From assembly GCA_029721515.1 (NCBI GenBank), contig CM056553.1:9126349-9190348 (forward strand): DNA of 64,000 nt, read 5' to 3'. A program made the position numbers and the translations under genes. The stretch is from Synanceia verrucosa. Its lineage: Eukaryota; Chordata; Actinopteri; Perciformes; Synanceiidae. Below, piece after piece: positions 11,760-24,343 of the stretch (its first letter is position 1; each line of letters opens with the position of its first letter). Below the pieces are notes generated by a model. That model was not told the DNA's origin. It worked only from the letters and a program-made list of their open reading frames with translations, and made no database searches.

Positions 11760-14700
11760 CTGGCAACAAGAGTTTCAATCATAAAAGATTCAAAATATAT
11801 TTTTCAATACCATGAAATCAAATCAAGCCTTGATTTGTGCCAGGGTTTGACAGGAATGAGGTTTTGTGCGTGACATCAGTTGTGTTTTGCACTGTCATAA
11901 AAGTGGTAATGACTGACAGTACACTCCCTGCTCAACACCACACAGACACAGTTATCAACAACCTGTAGAACATAGTGGAGTATTTAGCAGCTAAAGAGAC
12001 AGATATTTCCCTCAAGAGATCAAAAATAGAGCTAAAAGAAGAGTGACTTCTGGACTTAGATTCATGTAGCTGACATAAACAACTCTGACTGAATGATACT
12101 GTTGCTCTGTATCTGCTGAGTAAATAAGCAACTAAAAAAAGTTAAACCTATCAACTTAAAAAGTGATGTGCCAAGGTAGCATTTCAAAAAAATGTTATTG
12201 CACTTTTAAAAACAATAAATTGTGTGACAGTTTATAGAGGAAATGAAGGAAACAGTGTTACACTCAGGGGTAGAGTTGGACTATGTTTGCTTGTCATGTG
12301 AACATATTTTTCATATTCTTATGACTCTATAAATAATGAGCTCACTTGATAACTATTGCTGCTGTAAAAGCGGAGCACTCATTCAAACACTAACATTCTA
12401 TCCACAGACATTTTCCAGAGCATCTGGCTGTACGAGAGCTACTAGTGTTTCTACTCCCAGTGTTTCAATAATACTGCATCACTGAAACTGAGCAGACCGA
12501 AGCGTAACACAAACACTCAGACTTTTTCCAGTCGTGTACCTCTGAGGCAGCTGACTTTGACGGGGTTGAGCGGTCGCCTCTCGAGACCTGGATCTCCTGA
12601 GTGGACTGAACGCTTCCTTTTGCCCAAACCGCAGGAGAACTTGAGCTCGTCCGTGGTGAAGACGAAGCGAATCAGGTAGCGCAGCAGCCGTCGGCCATCT
12701 TTCTTGGAGGAGTTGACGGCTTCGTCCCACTGCTTATTGGAGATGAAGAGAGGGTAGTTCTCCAGGAGCTGCTTGCTGCCCTGCAGGGCCAGAAGATAGA
12801 GGACTAGTTAGTCAGTCCACATCCTGACTGCACCACACTTTAACTCCACATGCAGCATCACATGGTCTTTTACTTTTATTCAAATATAAAGGCACTGTCC
12901 AGTTTTGAAATGGACTTTTGACATTCTTCACCACCACTTCACAGGCCAAATTTTACACAAACATACACTGAAATCCTTCAAACAAATAAAAACACAGACC
13001 TCAAACACAGTTTGCCTCTCTTCTTCCTGCACAGAGAGAGAGAGAGAGAGAGAGAGTTTTGTTGAATGTTCACACCTCTTGATTGCAAAATTAACACAAT
13101 GCACAAGCTATTAACAAAGGATGGATGGGATGTGATATTTTTACACCTTAACATATGCTCGTGATCACATGTGCTTTGAATAGCTGAGAATAATGTGCAG
13201 CAGCGTGACTGCTCACCTCCGTGAGCGGCTCCTCTGGCATTGGCTGGACCAGCTGGTTGTGGAAATCAAGAACAGTCTTGAAGTAGTCCAGAACATTTTG
13301 ACAGGGAACTGAATAAAAACAAATAGGACTCTGTCAAAATGACCCAGCAAGCATTCTGGAGAATTAGCAACAATAATACAGCAATATTCACATAAAATTA
13401 GAGGTTTTAGTGCAAAATGGGTTAAGGTGACCCAGGTGAGTTGAGAAAGCTTTGGGGAAAGTAGAAAAATAGATCCATTTAAACAGTGATGCATTTGGGA
13501 AACGTCGCTCCACCTGAACAATCTCATCCACTATTTGGAAGTATTTCCATCAAATAATGAAATGTTATTTATTAAACCAGAGCAGTTTATATGCAAGTCA
13601 GAAGCAACTTTTTACATTTATACAGAGAAAAATTCATTTTATAATAAATGGCAGATTTCTTATATGAATGCAGACTTTTCTCCATTTTTTTCTGGTGCAG
13701 AGTTCCACAATAACAACTACATGTGATATTACATTTTTTTTTCAATATTTCTAGATCACCAAGTCAAGTCTTCTTTTTCCCTTCAACCCTCAAGTAAAGT
13801 CCAAGTCTACAACCCTCGAGCTCCACCAAGACACTTCTGCACTTTTTTGAACGAAAGGCTTTGACTTTAACAGAGTTGTATTAATAGTTTTATTTAAATA
13901 AAATAGTGTATTTTAAATTAGATAGAGACAAATTGCAAAGACACAGAATGAGTGAATATCTTTTAGAAGATTGGAGTTCAGTGCACCAGTAGCTCTCCAG
14001 ACACAGTTCATCTGGTAGCTTTCCTTTCTGTATCACTGCACCTTTGACCTAACTAACAGAATCAAACCTTTCATTCCTGTACCTGGGATATTCTCCAGCT
14101 TGTTGCGGAGCTCCTCGTTCTCCTGCTGTAGAGACAGCACCTCCTGCTCCAGCTCCAGGCAGCGTGGACAGCAGCTCTCCTCCTCCTCTTCCTCCTCAGG
14201 CAGCGTGGACGACGGGTGGCCGTAGGACTCTGATGGAGTCGGCGAGCCCCAGCCTCCCAGGTTGTGTCTTGGAGGAGACGCCCCTGAGCCGGGCTCCGCT
14301 GACGGACACTGGTCATCTTCCAGACCTGCAGCCAGGTGTTGCTGCTGCTGCTGAGGCCCTGAGAGCAGGTAGTTCTGTAGGGAGTCTGTGAAGATGCGGA
14401 GGACAGCAGAGGTCTGTTGTTGGTTCAGATGGCTTTGTTGGGCCTCCTCTTCTGGGTCTGTGGTGGAGGTGCTCTCTTCAGGTTTGGACTTCCCCAGTGA
14501 GGAGCAATGAAGCCGCTCGTCCTCCATTTTAATGTTGGAGGTGAAGGAGGAGGAGGAGGAGGGCTCCAGGAGACGGCCGTTGTTGAGGAGGCTGAGGACT
14601 CTGCTACACTGCTGGGCGAAGGCATCCAGGATGAGACGATTCTCTACAGCAGAAAGAGGAAAATGGAGCAGTAAGAGACCATCATCATTGTAGATGGGTA

Positions 14701-17700
14701 GATAAATCCGAGGCTCAAGGTTAATTTTTGACCTTGGAAACAGTGGTTGACAACGTAAACTCACTGCAGTCCATTCAGTGGCTGTTCTGGAACTTTTGAC
14801 TGTGTCACAGTCTTCATCAGCAGACTGAGTTTACAATACAAACATGGGCGAAAAGTCCTCAGAATAATAGATAGTAACAAACCAAGCAAACTTGGATGAA
14901 GACCATGTGATACAGTTCTTTGACAGCTGATATGACATGATATTATTAGATCATCACACTGAATTTTCAGATGGTTTCGTTCCCAACGTAGGTGTTGAGT
15001 CTCAGTCAGAAAATAAATCTGAGGAGTATCATTAACAGTGTTGATCTGTAATCATATTTTGAACTGAATCTTTGCTTTAATTGTTAAATATTGAATAACT
15101 AATAATTAATATTGGAGGCAACATTTTTCTGCAATGGATCTGGTGACCAGTCACCAGTCTTTTAACGTGGCAAGGGGCCCAACCAGATGTTATTTTATCA
15201 TGAGGGCCCAAAAAGTTGGGAACAACTGTTTTTTTTGTTGTTGTTTTTTAAACGATTAATTCTTTGTGTCTTTTGATGCAAACTCTAAGTCTGATACGTT
15301 TACAGTAATGTAGTGGTGTACAGTGTTTGCCTCAGAAATGAAGGAGTGGAGGATGGAAGTACAAGTACCTCAAAAGTGAGGGATGTACTGCTGACACATG
15401 ATGCAGTTTCTTGTAGGAAAACAGGAGACACAAAATTGGTGATAGTGTCCTTCACTGGTCTTGCCTATTTCTGCCTCCCTTCCATATATTTTTGTGGCAC
15501 AGCTCGGCTCCTCCGCTCATAGATATATATCAGCTTGATTATACTGATTTATTCAGATGTCAATAAACTGTAAAGTCACAGTACCTGCTGTGATCAAACC
15601 CAGCCGAGCAAAGAAAATCACCACTCAGCTATTGACCGGGAATGAGCCTCGGTGTACAGTTTCCCTGGTAGTCTGGGTGCGTCTCAGTGAGATGATCTCA
15701 CACTTACCTCCATGTAATGATCATGAGTCCACTGTCCTCACACAAACACACACAAATACACACTCAGACAAAATGAGTTCTAGGCGGCCACTGCTGCGAT
15801 GCCACTCGCTCAGACGTGTCTATCAGCCTGGTGCAGATGTGTCGCATTTATTAATATGCGTGCCGTCTCTGTTTACCCGTCGAGATGTATCTGATATCAT
15901 TCGCCTTCACCCTGCACCCCCCACCACCTACCTCCCTACTCTCCTCTCTCGCCAGTGCTGTGGCACTGTGAGCTGAGAGCCTCATAAAATTTCATTAAAA
16001 ACAACACGCTCGGCAGAGGCAAATTTATGAGCCCCATTTATTTTAATCACAACTCTTTGGGAACGGCTTTTCAATGCAATTTGTGTTATTGTGTGCTGAA
16101 CTGATTGCTGAGTCCAGGGGTCTCTGCAGCCTCTCTTCATGAGAAGGACATCAAGTTTTCCTTTTTCCTTTTCATCCATGAGAGGGACATTAAGTTGCTC
16201 CCATCGTGCAGATAAAAAGCACTTTGATGTGTCATTATCAGTAAGAATGCACAGCATGTTTAGCTGGGATTGGATGGTACATCTTGGGAATTATATAGTT
16301 TTGTGAAATTATTTCACAAGTAAAATGAGGACCATGTATATGCCAGAAGAGATGCAAACGATAGGCCATCATCACTGTAACCTGGGCTTTATATTTGCAA
16401 AATATCAGGCTGCTCTTTACAGATTGAAGTAGGTTAAAGATATAAAGCCTATTTTTAGAGCAGACCTGGCTGTGACACTTCATGCACACATTTGCCAATT
16501 CTCATGCAGGTGAGTAAAAACAGTGCAACCTGAGCTCAGACTGAACACTCGATCTTCTGTAAAGCAACAATAACCAGCTGCAAAGTGAGCCTCTGCTTCC
16601 AGCGGTGATAAAGAGAGTAATATCTGATTAGGGGAGGAGATGTAATGTTTAATGTCGTAACTGCCAGGATTAGGTTCATTGCTTTCATCTTAATGCTGGC
16701 TCCCATGGACCCGCCCTCCACACGGGAACACATATCCTGCACAGCCCTGTAATGAACCGCAGCTGAGGAAAAAAATTAGCACTGAACAATGTTTCGACCA
16801 TATTGTGAGGGCCCTTCATGCACACACATATGAAAACACACAAATAAACACACAGACAGACAATTACCCAGTGTCATTTTTAGCACATGCACACTGGAGA
16901 TTCAATCATGACTGCTCTCATTACAGCAGCAAATCAATCACTGCTGACAGGAAGAAAAAAAGAGGAAGGATGGGAACAAAAACATTAAGCTCCAGTGAAC
17001 AAAAGAGATGCTTGGTTTTAATGACATATTGTTTTCTCTCCCATTCAAGTTTCTTTATGTCTCTCTGGAGGCTTTAAACTCAACACAAACACAAAATATG
17101 CACAATATGAGGAAATGCAGCTCAGAAAAGTCTCAACATCTTAAATCCAAATGAGTTAAACTACCTTAAAAGATAGAGCTCACTTCCACGCATGACCCGG
17201 AGTCACTCTCATCACTCACTCTCAACAAGTTTGAAGCCCACCTGTGCTGATACCGTAGCTGCAGTCCGGGGAGAACCTGGGCTCCGCTCTGCCGCTGCGC
17301 CGCTGCTGGGTACCAGGAGATGCTGCCGCCGAGGTGGAAGTCGGGACCCTGCTGCTGGGCCTGTTCTCATATGGGAGACGATCCTGCTGCTGCTGCTGCT
17401 GCTGCTGGGGCGTCGGGTGATGCTGCTGGCTGCTGCTGATAGTGACGCTTGTTTGGTGGAGCTGCTGCAGCCGCTGGCGATGGTGGTGGTGGTGGGGTTG
17501 GAAATGGTGAGGCTGCTCGGGATGGAAAGTGAAGTGATGTCCGTCTCCAAACAGAGGCACATCGACCACATTGGACCTGTCAAAGCGCGTCTTGCCCGCG
17601 GAGCGCTTGCTCTGGAAGGTTTTCAGGGTGCTGTACGGACCCCGCTGCTGGCGGCACATCTTCGGGGCGCAGGATCCTTCATCTGCGGGCTGCATCTCTC

Positions 17701-17707
17701 CCTCCAT
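11527..17707 (-). CDS. bend4: BEN domain-containing protein 4
   Basis: BEN domains bind DNA or mediate protein contacts in chromatin regulators; the specific role of BEND4 is poorly known. The coding sequence joins 17707-17242, 14643-14083, 13308-13217, 12780-12540 and 11759-11527: 531 codons including stop, close to the human length. The N terminus begins MEGEMQPADEGSCAPKM, as in the family. Exon 1 is rich in His and Gln. Exon 2 holds LILDAFAQQCSRVLSLLN, FTDSLQNYLLSG and a heptad-like coiled coil (LELEQEVLSLQQENEELRNK). Exons 4-5 hold the BEN domain ([60 protein letters not shown]). It is divergent from shisa3 next door, as in human. The only doubtful junction is the exon 1 donor. Confidence 0.95.
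11760..12539 (-). other. bend4 intron 4
   Basis: 780 bases, nothing recognised. Confidence 0.7.
12540..12780 (-). CDS. bend4: bend4 coding exon 4 (BEN domain, first part)
   Basis: The acceptor is GGCCCTGCAG|GGCAGC and the donor is CTCAGAG|GTACAC. It encodes GSKQLLENYPLFISNKQWDE and continues through [16 protein letters not shown] to NPVKVSCLR. Confidence 0.94.
12781..13216 (-). other. bend4 intron 3
   Basis: 436 bases; contains a (GA)n microsatellite at 13032-13056. Confidence 0.7.
13217..13308 (-). CDS. bend4: bend4 coding exon 3
   Basis: A short exon of 92 bases between TTTTTATTCAG| and |GTGAGC. It encodes VPCQNVLDYFKTVLDFHNQL and ends EEPLTE, matching the family segment between the coiled coil and the BEN domain. 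Confidence 0.92.
13309..14082 (-). other. bend4 intron 2
   Basis: 774 AT-rich bases, nothing recognised. Confidence 0.7.
14083..14643 (-). CDS. bend4: bend4 coding exon 2 (coiled coil)
   Basis: The acceptor is CTTTCTGCTGTAG|AGAATCG and the donor is ATCCCAG|GTACAGG. It encodes ENRLILDAFAQQCSRVLS, a second short poly-Gln run (PQQQQQHLAAG), LGGWGSPTPSESYGHPSS, an acidic run (LPEEEEEEESCCPRC) and the coiled coil. Confidence 0.93.
14644..17241 (-). other. bend4 intron 1
   Basis: 2598 bases. No coding signal. The stretch about 15,980-16,220 is non-repetitive and has homeodomain-like AT motifs (TTTATTTTAATCACA), so it is a weak candidate regulatory element. Confidence 0.6.
17242..17707 (-). CDS. 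bend4: bend4 coding exon 1
   Basis: It encodes the N terminus with a poly-His stretch (FQPHHHHHRQR) and an eight-glutamine run coded mainly by CAG. I chose the donor CACAG|GTGGGC at 17242. A second donor, CTACG|GTATCA, lies 12 bases earlier in the transcript in the same phase, so the exon could be four codons shorter. It sits in a GC-rich, CpG-rich stretch. Confidence 0.85.
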
Positions 17708-18020
17708 ACCGGCCAGGTGTCACAGCGCGGCGGTCCGGGCTCCGGCGTCGGTGTAGCTATTGTCGCGTGTTGGTGTGACAGGCTGGAGGATCAGATCCGT
17801 CACTGTCTGGCTCGGTTTCCCCTCAAACACACCGTGAAGGGTGGGCTCATTTACTGACAAGCCGCCGCTCCAATCCCCAGTCGGGAACTCCGACACGGAG
17901 ACTCCTCCAGAGGGAAATACAGGCGGGACTTGTGCGCCGCTGCCTGCCTCCTTTGTAGCCTCCATCCATCCAGGCAGAGAACAACGGAGCCCTACAGCAG
18001 TAGTAGGCTACAATCTGGGA
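17708..18020 (-). promoter_or_regulatory. bend4 5' leader and CpG-rich promoter region (inferred)
   Basis: GC- and CpG-rich sequence continuing from exon 1 up to about 18,000, where it falls off into AT-rich DNA. It would suit a CpG-island promoter. No TATA box was identified. Confidence 0.45.
17720..17965 (-). other. In-frame upstream ORF of bend4
   Basis: An ATG-initiated frame of 81 codons (start MEATKEAGSGAQVPPVF) lies in the presumed 5' leader. It ends in TGA at 17722-17720. Only 12 bases separate that stop from the bend4 ATG, in the same frame. Translation of it could modulate bend4 initiation. Whether it lies in the mRNA depends on the unknown transcription start. Confidence 0.45.
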
Positions 18021-19600
<1,580 letters not shown>

Positions 19601-20044
19601 GTGGGTCTATTCACGTACATTTAGTAGTGGTAGAAGCTCCTTAAAATAATTAATCATTTTATTTTTTTGGGGGGACATTTTTTGGTTTTTGGGGAATACT
19701 CGGCCACAACGTGACCGCGCACGTCCGGTTCATAGTGGTTACGTGTGCGCGTGCACGGCTGGAGTGACAAAAAGCAGCGGTCTCTCTTTGCAGGAGCAGA
19801 CACAACCTGTGTGGACATCAGCAGAGGGAGACCTGCCGCAGACTGGCTGACGTGTGGAGGATAAGGAAGCTTCCTCATGGTGTTTCAGGAAGTTTAAAAA
19901 CATTCAGTTTAGGGTTTTTCTCTCATTGCAGTTTGGGGACTTTTCTGGAGATGACGGAGTGATAACTTTGGCGCAGCGAGTTGATCTCAATGAAGAGTCT
20001 CTAACCCGGAGCGACTCACCGTGAAGCGCAGCGGCTCCGCCGGG
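19601..20044 (+). promoter_or_regulatory. shisa3 upstream and 5' UTR region (inferred)
   Basis: Sequence directly before the shisa3 ATG. It becomes GC-richer towards the start. No TATA box or other defined site could be supported. Confidence 0.35.
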
Positions 20045-20315
20045 ATGGTGCGCCTGCTGAGCTGCCTGGTGCTGGGATATCTGACCTGGAATCTGCGGAT
20101 ATCGGACGCACAGGGGGAATACTGCCACGGGTGGCTGGACGCTAATGGGAATTATCACGATGGCTTCCAGTGTCCGGAGGACTTTGACACCACGGACGCC
20201 ACCGTGTGCTGCGGCTCCTGCTCGCTGCGCTACTGCTGCGCGGCCGCGGACGCACGGCTGGACCAGGGCAGCTGCACCAACGACCGGGAGGTGGACAACA
20301 CCGAGTACGCAGCGC
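20045..20315 (+). CDS. shisa3: shisa3 exon 1 (signal peptide and Cys-rich domain)
   Basis: It encodes residues 1-90 and the first base of Gln91. The donor is GCAGCGC|GTAAGT. Confidence 0.95.
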
Positions 20316-22303
20316 GTAAGTTTAACGGTGTTTCACTCAAAATGAATTAAGCTGCATACAAACACCACAAATAAAAGCCAAATTGATTCTGTTTAACCTG
20401 CACGTGTTTAGAAATAGAGTAAACAGAGTCAGAATGTGATGCTTATCTAGTCTGATAGATGTTTAGGAGAGTTGGTTGTAGAGGTCAGAGGTCAGTTGAA
20501 CAACCTCAGTAAACACAAAGTAAATCAGGATCCAGTGCTTTGCTCTTACTTCAGTTTCCAACCACCTGATGAGCTATTTTATGAAATTATAAGAAAGGAA
20601 GTAGGATTCAACACAAAATGAGGACAAAACAGAAACAGTTAAAACGTTTCAGGGAAAATGGTTTACTTTGACATAAAGGATCTGTTTTGCCATCTTTTTA
20701 TGCAGTTACTTGTGTATTTCCAGCATTAATTAACCAAAGTTTTGAGTTTCTAGTAGCCTTTTTTTATCTCATCTGGCCTCTTTTGGTCTTTGATCGTTAA
20801 TGTTTTTATTGTTAAGGAAAACTGGAGGAGTTTCTGTCAGTCAGCTCAACATCTTTACAAGTCCTGCAGCAGAAATCAGCACAACTCTTGGTTAAGAAAA
20901 GTTGCACCACAACGCAGTGATGTGTCCAAACCTTTCTGACACTAGTTGGTTTATTTTGCTGCCAAACATAAAACACATTCACTCTGACTTTGGAGTAGCT
21001 AACCAATGTAATCACAGCTTACTGAGACAGCAACTAGTTTTTTTTTTTGCTTCTACAGATGTTTAACAGACTCACAGCGTTACATTAACCCACTGTGTGT
21101 TGTTAAATCTTAAATAATAGGTCACTTTAAACCTCAGTGTTTTATTTTTCTTTTAAGTTTTCTTTAAATTCCCTCATAACTAAGTGGTGTGACTTTAACT
21201 GGCTGGACTGTCTTCACAATGTCCTATTTCTTTTTTCAAAATAAATAAATATTGGCTGATTTTCTCCAAAAGTACAAAACTGCTTGTGTTTTCCAAAAGG
21301 AATGTGTCTGTCCGTTTTGTTCATAAATTGTTTATAGTACCATGAACAATGTAAAAGAAATAACCTAATTGAATAATTTTAGCCAACATAAACAGCAGTA
21401 GCCTAGAGACTGCAGGTTTTAGAGACCAAATAAACTTTAAGAACTTTATTTAGGATTATAAGAATGACATAAACATGATTTGTAGTTCAGTATAATGCAG
21501 CTGGAAGCAGTTGCACAGTTTGTAATAATATAAAACATATCTGCTTACAACCACATTTTAGTCTCATACAGTACTTATTAATTCTTGAAATCTAGACATA
21601 ATGTATTATATCTTTGATTTATTCAGTTTTCAATGAGTTATTTTTGTTCTCTCAGGGCAGTGAAAGTAGAAAACCATGGAGATTTTAAAAAAAACTTCCT
21701 CATTATTGATCCTAACCCTCCTGTGTTTCCTCAGAGCCCATCTATGTACCCTTCCTCATGGTGGGAAGCATCTTCGTCGCCTTCGTCGTGGTCGGCTCTC
21801 TGGTGGCCGTCTACTGCTGCACCTGCCTGCGGCCCAAGCAGCCGACCCAGCAGCCCATTCGCTTCTCCCTGCGCAGCTGCCAGGGCGAGACCATCCCCAT
21901 GATCCTCACCTCCGCCCCGCCTAGCCTCCGCGCTCCGTCGCGACAGTCCAGCACGGCCACCACCAGCTCCAGCTCGGCTGGAGGCGGTAGCTCCATGCGG
22001 AGGTTTTCTCTCGGAGGTCAGGGGCAGCAGCAGCACGGCTGCCTGGTGTCTGCCACCGTCTCCTCATCAGCCTCCACCCCCACCCAGACCCCTCAGACTC
22101 TGCCTCCTCCTCCACCTCCCCCTTACACATCCCCACCTGCACCCATGTCAGGAGGCATGCAGCACCAGTTGCCCTCCACCCACACCCAACTGCAGCTCCA
22201 CCAGCCCTCTCAGAGCTTCCTGCTGCCACAGCAGTACTTCTTCCCCCTGCAGCCGGACGCCTTCTCAGCAGCCAAGGGCTTCGCCGACTTTGGACAGAGC
22301 TGA
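20045..22303 (+). CDS. shisa3: Protein shisa-3 homolog
   Basis: Shisa proteins act in the ER and dampen Wnt and FGF signalling by retaining immature Frizzled and FGF receptors. The two exons 20045-20315 and 21735-22303 give 279 residues. Residues 1-22 form a signal peptide. Residues 25-80 hold the Shisa cysteine-rich region with eight cysteines (27, 43, 55, 56, 59, 64, 65, 77), including CHGW, FQCPEDFDT and CCGSCSLRYCCAAADARL. A transmembrane helix spans about residues 97-119, followed by YCCTCLRPKQP. The cytoplasmic tail carries QQPIRFSLRS, APSRQSSTAT and a PPPY motif near residue 221 that could bind WW domains. The ATG at 20045 is chosen because the eight codons before it begin with GTG. 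The tail is longer and more Gln/Pro-rich than the mammalian one. Confidence 0.96.
20316..21734 (+). other. shisa3 intron
   Basis: 1419 AT-rich bases, nothing recognised. Confidence 0.7.
21735..22303 (+). CDS. shisa3: shisa3 exon 2 (membrane span and tail)
   Basis: The acceptor is GTGTTTCCTCAG|AGCCC. It begins QPIYVPFLMVGSIFVAF and ends FADFGQS and stop. Confidence 0.96.
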
Positions 22304-22860
22304 CAGGGCTCCCAGCCGGGGAAACGGAGGGACTGCAAGATCTGCACATGGTTGGATGTGAGCCGGCAGGGATGAACACACTGCGACACAGCTGGTGGTG
22401 TTTGGGTGGAAGGCTCAGGCCGACCGAACGGACACAGAGAGGACGACAGGAGGACCAGGGATCAAGAATGACAAAGCTGCGAGGCCTGAGGCGCTTCCCC
22501 TTCTGCATCACAGGACACATCAGAGCGTAACAGCGTCCGATCTTGTGCACTTTTGTCTTTTATTGTAAACTGACCTCACCGGCCTTGCATTTTATTTTTT
22601 TTTAAAACAGACTAAAATTTTACCAATACCAACACTGTCACTCTGAGTTACATTATTAGAAATAGATGTTGGAAACCAGGGAAATAATTTTTTTTCTGAC
22701 AATCGCAAGGATCTCTGAGGGGTGGACCTGATACGCCATGGACGTTATGTTTTAGAGGAAGTGTGGACTTTTATAAGCTGATGTACAGGCATTATACCCA
22801 GAGCAGGGTTGTCATATTGATTCCCTAATTTACAGCAAATAAAACGTTGTCTCTCAGTTC
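22304..22860 (+). other. shisa3 3' UTR (inferred)
   Basis: Follows the stop codon. An AATAAA polyadenylation signal lies at 22838-22843, followed by a GT-containing stretch (CGTTGTCTCTC), so cleavage near 22,860 is likely. Confidence 0.6.
22838..22843 (+). terminator. Polyadenylation signal, shisa3
   Basis: Canonical AATAAA about 535 bases after the shisa3 stop. Confidence 0.55.
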
Positions 22861-24217
22861 CTCCCGTGCACTGATAAATGTCTGTTAAAGATATGTTTCG
22901 TGCTCTGAAAGAAGTCTCATCATCACTCAGACAAGAAGGAAACCGGAGCGCTCGGGCCTGAACAGCAGCTCACTACCTGTCGCTCATTTTTGCGCCAGAC
23001 TTCACAGCAGGAATGCAGCGCTGAGATCAGTCATTGTCAGTGTTCAATGAGCATGGCATGGTCACAGTGTTAAAAACAACTCGCCCCAGAAATAGAGGTT
23101 TAGGTTGCACCAACAGGTAGAGCAAAACTTTGACAAAGGCCGCTCTGTTCTCCTGTTATCGGACTGTGAAATAGAGTTGGCAATCAGCGTCTCATGAAAC
23201 CTGTGAGCGGTTCAGTCTGAGGATGTTTACTGCAGCATTAAAGTCAGTGCTGTTATGACCGGACTGTTCGATCATAAAGGACAGCTTACTTGACAGATTC
23301 CAGCGTTTACTTCCCCAGGTCTTGTTGCTCACGGCTGTTGGTTCAGACTTCAGTTCTCACGTTCAACCCTCTGCTTATAAAAGGAAAATACAAGTTGTGA
23401 ACAAGACATTTCTTGAATTATTTGGACAGATATACCCTTTCATGTGTTTGCCAGACCTCAAACAAGTTTCCAGTTTCCAATTTTGAGTCCTAATTATTAC
23501 TCCTCACTCCAGACGCTTTTTCTTTTTTCTGCCTCCCAGATTCCAGAAACATTCAGAAATCTAAACGTATGTTAGTCCTGGGTTTCTCAAACCATTCTCT
23601 GCTCCCTAATTGACTCTCTGGCAGTTTTCATTATTAGTGGTGGTCCTGTCAAACTGTCTATACAAACACAGGATTCACAGGAAATAATGTGTGCATGTAA
23701 TCTAACCCTATAGGTATGTTTCAACAGAATGATCCCACTGCAGATAATAATGTTGATCAACACTGTAAACGGTGCATGCGAGCGACGTGGCAGTTTAACT
23801 TTATTCCCAAATAGCTGGGATGTATTCATCACAGAGGTCAGCACTGACCATGACTGTTTAACAGAAATGTGTCTGCATAAGAAGACAACAGTTCTTCGTG
23901 GCATTTTTATTTTTACATATAAAGGAACAAGGAGAATCAAAAGCAGAAAATAGACAAACCAGCCATTCTTAGTTTCTTACTTTTTTTTTTTAAAATGTGA
24001 TTTTAGCAGGGCCAACATGAACATGAGACATTAATTTATCAGACAATTATTTTCTAAATTTTTTTGTTTGGACTATAAAATGTCACTTGAGTTACTTAAA
24101 TGAATGTAGATGCTCTTCACCACCGGATTAATGTCAGTTTGGGATCGCAGACAGTCGACTAAACTCCACCATGGACTGGACTGATGTGACTTGTTCTCCC
24201 TGCCTTTTCCTGTTTAG
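22861..24217. other. Intergenic region between shisa3 and atp8a1
   Basis: The two genes converge here. No repeat family or convincing coding frame was recognised up to the acceptor-like site at 24217. Confidence 0.55.
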
Positions 24218-24307
24218 GTTCTGTCTGTACTGTTTGTCCTGTTTGTCGCTGGCACAAGACGACGTGGTGATTACTACCCGGTAAATACACATGAGAAAAA
24301 GCAATGA
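24218..24307 (+). other. Possible orphan terminal exon encoding a membrane anchor
   Basis: A strong acceptor-like tract (CTCCCTGCCTTTTCCTGTTTAG) precedes a 29-codon frame ending in TGA. It reads VLSVLFVLFVAGTRRRGDYY then PVNTHEKKQ: a hydrophobic stretch, an RRR stop-transfer cluster and a short polar tail. A possible donor, CCG|GTAAAT, lies at 24281. I cannot match it to a family and found no partner exons, so it may be chance. Confidence 0.2.
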
Positions 24308-24337
24308 TGTTCACATTGTTCCTTCAAGATTGTAAAG

Positions 24338-24343
24338 TTTATT
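24338..24343 (-). terminator. Possible atp8a1 polyadenylation signal
   Basis: AATAAA on the minus strand, about 2.3 kb after the atp8a1 stop. Other candidates between here and the stop cannot be excluded. Confidence 0.35.

Noticed and set aside
17192..17857. 221-codon plus-strand ORF antisense to bend4 exon 1
   Set aside because: It is the complement of a GC-rich, CAG-repeat-bearing exon (long Leu runs come from CTG). The bend4 frame on the other strand matches a known family and has splice sites.
21921..22550. 209-codon minus-strand ORF over shisa3 exon 2
   Set aside because: Antisense of the shisa3 coding tail and 3' UTR, where GC-rich composition keeps frames open.
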